A stretch of 64,000 nucleotides of DNA, from positions 25,744 through 89,743 of the forward strand of contig MZZL01000106.1 in assembly GCA_002749535.1 (NCBI GenBank). The letters run 5' to 3'. Shown here in pieces: positions 59,188 through 64,000 of the stretch; the stretch's first letter is position 1, and every line of letters starts with the position of its first letter. The notes under the pieces were generated by a model. It saw nothing but the letters and a program-made list of their open reading frames with translations. It did not search any database and was not told where the DNA came from. Origin of the DNA: Apophysomyces variabilis (taxonomy: Eukaryota; Mucoromycota; Mucoromycetes; Mucorales; Mucoraceae). Position numbers and translations under genes: made by a program.

Positions 59188-62100
59188 ATGTTAGCTCGTT
59201 GGCTTTGCGGATTCTTATTCGCATATGTCTTCGTTGCCACCAATATTTATAGAGGCGCTGAAGCCGCAGTCATGTCGATCGACTATGGAACTGAGTGGTT
59301 CAAGGTCGGCCTGATTAAGCCTGGTATTCCCCTGGATGTCGCGTTGAACAAGGATTCCAAAAGAAAAACCCAAGCAGTAGTTACCATTCGTGACAATGAA
59401 CGCATCTACGGTTCAGACGCTGTGAGCCTGGTGGGTGTGGCAGCTTTTATATATGACGTTCCTAATACTGATGCGTCTCCTCTGTGCATAGGCCGGTCGC
59501 TTCCCACACCTAACTTACTTTAATCTGAAAACCCTTCTTGGAAAGCCGTACAATGATAAGCACGCCATTGAATACCGCCAACTGTTCGTCAACGATATGG
59601 TTGCCGATCCTCGCCGAAACACACCGTTGTTTCGGCATAACGATACAACGGACCTGTCGGTTGAGGAACTTATCGCATATCAGTTTCAGAATGCTCGAGC
59701 ACAGGCCGTCAGTACTGCTGGTGAAGATGTCAAAGACGTTGTTATTACGGTAATAATTGCTATGCAATGGAGGCAAAAAGTTGGCTAACGATGTCATTGG
59801 CGTATAATAGGTGACTCCCTTCATGACTCAATATGAACGACAGGCTATCCTTGATGCAGCTGAACTTGCTGGATTGAACGTATTGTCACTCATCCATGAT
59901 GAAACTGCTGGTAAGAAACTAGATGCGATCTTTACTAGCAGACCTTTTTCTTTGCTTAACAAATTATGTTTAGTGGCGCTCAATTACGCCATCAACCGTC
60001 AGTTTACGAAGACGCCCGAATATCATATCTTTTACGACATGGGAGCGGGATCGACTGTGGCCTCTGTTGTTTCGTTTTCTACGACCGATGTTAAGGAAGG
60101 CAAAAAGTCGCATTCAGCACCTCAACTAGAAGTCAAATCAGTGGGATTCGATCGAACGTTAGGAGGACATGAATTTGATATTCGCTTGCTGAATCATCTG
60201 GCTGATGGATTTATGAAGAAACATGGAAATGCCGTGAAAACAAACATTTACGATTCTGCTATTGCCATGACCAGGTTGATGAAGGAGGCAAACAGGGTCA
60301 AGATGATCTTGAGCGCCAATACAGAAACAATGGCTTCGGTAAGAAAAAAAGGAATTTGTTATTCCCAAGAGCTATGTGCTGACGCTGTGATCAGGTTGAA
60401 AGTCTTCATGAAGGAATTGACTTTAGAACAAAAGTGAGCCGAGCTGAGTTGGAGTCGATGAGCAAGGACTTGCTAGATCGTGTCGAGGGACCAATTCAAT
60501 CTGCTTTGAAAGCTGCAAATATGAAAGTGGTACGTTTCGTCTAAACGTCGTAACATCCATACTGATGTCTATTCTTGCAGGAAGATATCAAGTCTCTTGT
60601 TTTGGTGGGTGGCAGTGTACGTATACCCTCGGTTCAAAGTAAATTGTCCGCAGTCATGGGAGCGTGAGTAATCTTATTATTTGCGTCATTGTTCATAATG
60701 TTAAATGTGCAACAACAGTCAGAAAATCGCAAAGAACGTAAATGGTGACGAGGCAGCCGTGCTTGGTAGGATTTTTGATATCGTGTTTGGTCTGTTGTTA
60801 ACAGCATAATTTTTTTTAAGGTGCGGCATTCCGTGGAGCTTCCCTCAGTAATCAATTCCGTCTTACGAAGCAAATCAAGATCAGAGATCTCACTATATTC
60901 CCTGTGGAAGTGAGCTACGAAGCTGAATTGGACGAAAATGGTAACTAAAGACACCCAACACGATTCTTGGTCTAATATTACAAAAATTAGAGAAAAAGTC
61001 CACTAAAGTGATTCTCTTCAACGAGTTTGGTTCGATTGGGACCCGTAAAATCATGTCGTTCAAACGGCAAACTGATTTTGAGTTTGATATGTCTTACGGA
61101 AGAACAGCTGAAGAGCAAGACAAGTAAGTTGGAGCTTGAAGGAGGCATCTGAATGTGGAACTAATTGGACACAGGGAAATCGGTCTTGATAAGATCGCTA
61201 ACGTTAAGGTCTCGGGACTGACAGCTGCCTTGGAGAAATATCCACCAAGTGTTAGAGCAGCTGACAAGGCACCAAAGGTCCGCGTATCTATTGAAATGTC
61301 AGAATCTGGCATTCTATCTGTCCCAGAGGCTTTTGTTACTATCGAAACTAATGAACCGGAAAAGACTACCTTCACTGGTATGTTCATGTGTAACTCTTCG
61401 GAAAATGAAAACTGACTATGTAACCTCCAGACAAAGTCAAGTCTTTCTTTGGATCAAAAGAAGAAAAATCGGAATCAAGCACTTCTAACGAGGTAAGCTC
61501 ATCTCATAACCTGTTTAACGTTACTTAAATTTATCCGCAGAATACTACGGGCGATCAACAGAATCAAACGGATTCAACCACAGCAGATTCTCAAAATGCT
61601 ACAACCGAGTCAAACGCTGATACTAAAGAGAAGAAATCAACTGTGGTTAAACTTCCTCTGGAGATAACGTTCATTCCCACTGGACCTACTCCTATGTCAA
61701 TCGAGGAAAAGGCTGAGGTGAAGCAAAGGTGGGTGTAAATGTATTATCCTGCTTTGTATGCTCACGTTATTGTCCCAGAATTAAAGACCTTGATATGTTG
61801 GATAAGAAACGTCGACTCCGCGAAGAGTCGCGCAATTCGTTGGAGTCATTTGTATATCGGGTCCAAGATTTCCTCTATGACTCTACTGTCGAACTAGTTT
61901 CAACTGAAGAGGAACGTACCACACTGCAAGAAAAGCTTTCTGAGACATCCGACTGGCTCTACGATGAAGGTGAACATGCAGAAACAGCTGCATATATAGA
62001 ACGACTTGCAAAGCTTCAGTAAGTTTCAGTCGTAAGTACCTCAACAGGAGTGATCTAAACGTTTTATAGATCCCTTGAAAAACCTATTACGTATCGCCGA

Positions 62101-62541
62101 TCGGAACATTTAAAGCGTGATAGCGTTCTTCAAACACTTGATAATAGCATCCAGAAAGCCCGCGACTTTGTTGCTTCTATGTTCGCACTTGGAGAAGAAC
62201 GATACCATACTGAAGAAGAGCTGAATGGGCTTCTGGAAATCACAAAGAACGTAGAAGAATGGAAGGTCGAAAAGATCACGGCTCAGTCAAAGATCCCAAA
62301 TCATGCTGATCCTGTTCTGATCAGTGCGGATATAGAAAAAAAGACCGAGCAAGTACAGGATGGATTAGCTAAGCTGAAGCGCAAGAAGAAGCCAAAAGTT
62401 GTCCCTAAGAAAGAGGAGGAAGACGCAAAGAATGACACAAAGGCTGACAATGAACCCACGAAGAATGAATCAGCCAAGAACGAGCCAGCCACGGAAGAAA
62501 AACCGGTTACTGAAGGAGAACACCCTCATGACGAGCTATAG
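59188..62541 (+). CDS. LHS1: ER Hsp70-like chaperone LHS1/HYOU1 (GRP170 family)
   Basis: About 900 residues in roughly ten exons. A signal peptide (MLARWLCGFLFAYVFVATNI) precedes the Hsp70 nucleotide-binding domain starting VMSIDYGTEWFKVGLIKPG. NBD landmarks are HLTYFNLKTLLGK, VVITVTPFMTQYERQAILD, IHDETAVALNYAINR, FYDMGAGSTVASVVSF, SVGFDRTLGGHEFD and LVLVGGSVRIPSVQ. The substrate-binding region and long charged, helical C-terminal part of the GRP170/Hsp110 class follow, including an acidic Asn/Thr-rich loop. The protein ends EHPHDEL, an ER-retention signal. Lhs1 acts with Kar2/BiP in ER import and folding and serves as a nucleotide exchange factor. A few AT-rich introns sit inside otherwise long exons. 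The start ATG is directly followed by the hydrophobic signal. Confidence 0.95.
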
Positions 62542-62926
62542 CTTAGAGAAAAATGATTCGCATGGTACAAGTCATAGCAACGTATGAAATGGAGAACATC
62601 ATTTCATTTACTTTAGAGAATAAAAACATGATTCAAGCAATTTTGATCGGTGTATGTCAAATGCGGTATCATCAGCCGGAGTCACCGAATTTGTGACAAG
62701 AGTCACAGCCCGCCTGCTGAATTTTTGGCTCTGTCACCAAGCTGAGTCGCAGCTTTTGATACTTTTCTCAAGCTATTTCAATTTTTGCATTGGCAGACGC
62801 TCAGATAGCTCAGAAATATCGCAATCTCTGTCACTCGCTAGCCGAAGCACTAATCTTTTTTTTTCCCTAGACGGATATCGAAAAATACATGCTAACCTTA
62901 CATTATATACACACTTTATCTGTAGA
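62542..62926. other. Short intergenic region after LHS1
   Basis: Contains the LHS1 3' end, with AATAAA near 62620. An ORF here (62654-62944) has no family signature. Confidence 0.5.
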
Positions 62927-63222
62927 AGTGCATGTTACAGATAGATCTTTATGACCTTGTGTGCGGATTGGCCTGTATAGGCGACGAGTAAGATAGCGAT
63001 CTTTTGTACTTCATTTGTTTGTACATTTACTCTCCACGCACAGACGTTGTATATAAAAACAGATCCTAAAATCTCAGGATCCTCGCGTTTCTGATATCCT
63101 CAAAACGGTTCCTACCATTCCTTACACGCATCTTTCTACAGCGCTTCCTCGCCCACACCCACTATACTTATGCATTCGCTCTTCGCAAGTAGATAGCGAA
63201 GTTGGCCATAGGCCATGCTATT
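62927..63222 (+). repeat. Dispersed repeat A, copy 3
   Basis: Near-complete copy of the ~290-bp element at 30066-30357, with the same order of TTTATGACCTTGTGTGCGGA, TATATAAAA, CAGCGCTTCCTC and TTGGCCATAGGCC. The palindrome of copy 2 (GGATCCTG...CAGGATCC) is half degraded here. It lies ~385 bp downstream of LHS1. Confidence 0.7.
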
Positions 63223-64000
63223 ACATCATCTACGGTCCACCTTTAACTAAAACTAAACAGGAACAAAAGAACTACAAATGACAACAGAGAACTTTGTTTA
63301 TTTGCTGTAACGATACTGTCAATCTTCTTTTATTTCTCTTAAAACATTGGTAGCTAAAATATAAAGGTATATATAATGAAAGCAATAGACTACACACATA
63401 GAAAATAAAAAGAAAAAGCTCGTTCTACACATCAAAGATAAATTACACAAAGAATTTCAATGTCTCACTTCTGTTTCTTTCTTGCAGGAACCTTTTATTG
63501 GTTCGTTTCTTTATTCACTGAGTGTATATATTAAAGTGAATATAGATAAACCATAGAAGTTTCGTTTAAGGGCACTTTTCGTAGTGCTAAGAAATCGGAT
63601 ATGTACTTATTGTATAAACTACAGTATTATGGAGATTTACGATAACCCCTTTTGATGTTTGCATAAGGAAAACAATCAATTACGCCATCGAATATAATGA
63701 TTGTTTTATCAGTGATCATCTTCAGTATTTGACACGCCGACTGCAGAATGATTCATTGTCTTGAACTATACTGTACTGTTACACAATCCAAGGAGAAGTA
63801 TTCACAATGAAATGATTTGTTTAAATACGTCATATTTCAGCAGTTGATTCTTATTCTTAACACTTCACTGTCTACGCACTCTCAACTACTTATTTACTTA
63901 TCCTTTTTATTGTACTATTTTTTTTTGTTATATGGTAAAGTAAAAGACAGAAAACAAGCACTGCACACTAACGTTAAAAATATGGTAGCTGCCAAATTTG
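63223..64000. other. AT-rich sequence to window end
   Basis: No exon chain or RNA gene was recognised; only short A/T-rich frames. Confidence 0.5.

Overview
The window looks like nuclear DNA of a filamentous fungus, most likely from the Mucoromycota/Mucorales. This is inferred from many short (50-100 nt) GT-AG introns, moderate AT richness, fungal housekeeping genes (an Lhs1-type chaperone with an HDEL tail, Vma1, Ura4-type dihydroorotase) and remnants of Fanzor-like (eukaryotic TnpB) elements of a kind I associate with Mucorales. No species can be named from sequence reading alone.

Left part (1-10.1 kb): an intron-rich gene of uncertain identity whose 3' half reads cleanly through ten exons (weak resemblance to FAAP100/FANCB-type proteins), a LINE-like scrap, the queuine tRNA-ribosyltransferase accessory subunit (QTRT2), dihydroorotase (minus strand) and a Rab2-like GTPase gene (minus strand) with a 16-nt exon and a damaged P-loop junction.

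Middle part (10-36.7 kb) is gene-poor and accessory-like. It holds a small C2H2 zinc-finger gene with a decayed paralogue 4 kb upstream, dispersed repeats (one split by a ~0.7 kb TIR-bearing insertion), the mitochondrial dicarboxylate carrier, two different Fanzor-like relics (22.7-26.7 kb minus, 31.4-34.6 kb plus), and orphan exons.

Right part (36.7-62.6 kb) is dense with housekeeping genes. They are V-ATPase subunit A, tubulin cofactor D, a BMT5-like rRNA methyltransferase and a kinesin-4-like motor, all on the plus strand. Next comes a 1,041-bp tandem repeat carrying three copies of the 5' (MIT-domain) exons of VPS4, with only the third copy joined to the AAA ATPase exons. Convergent MAD2, a tRNA-Ile(AAU) and the ER chaperone LHS1/HYOU1 follow. 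A third copy of the main dispersed repeat lies just beyond LHS1.

The housekeeping genes do not form an operon-like set. TBCD, the kinesin and MAD2 are all linked to microtubules or mitosis, but I see this as coincidental proximity. The most unusual material is the pair of inactivated Fanzor-like genes, the VPS4 5'-module triplication, and the VMA1 intron lying inside the codon next to the yeast VDE intein insertion point.
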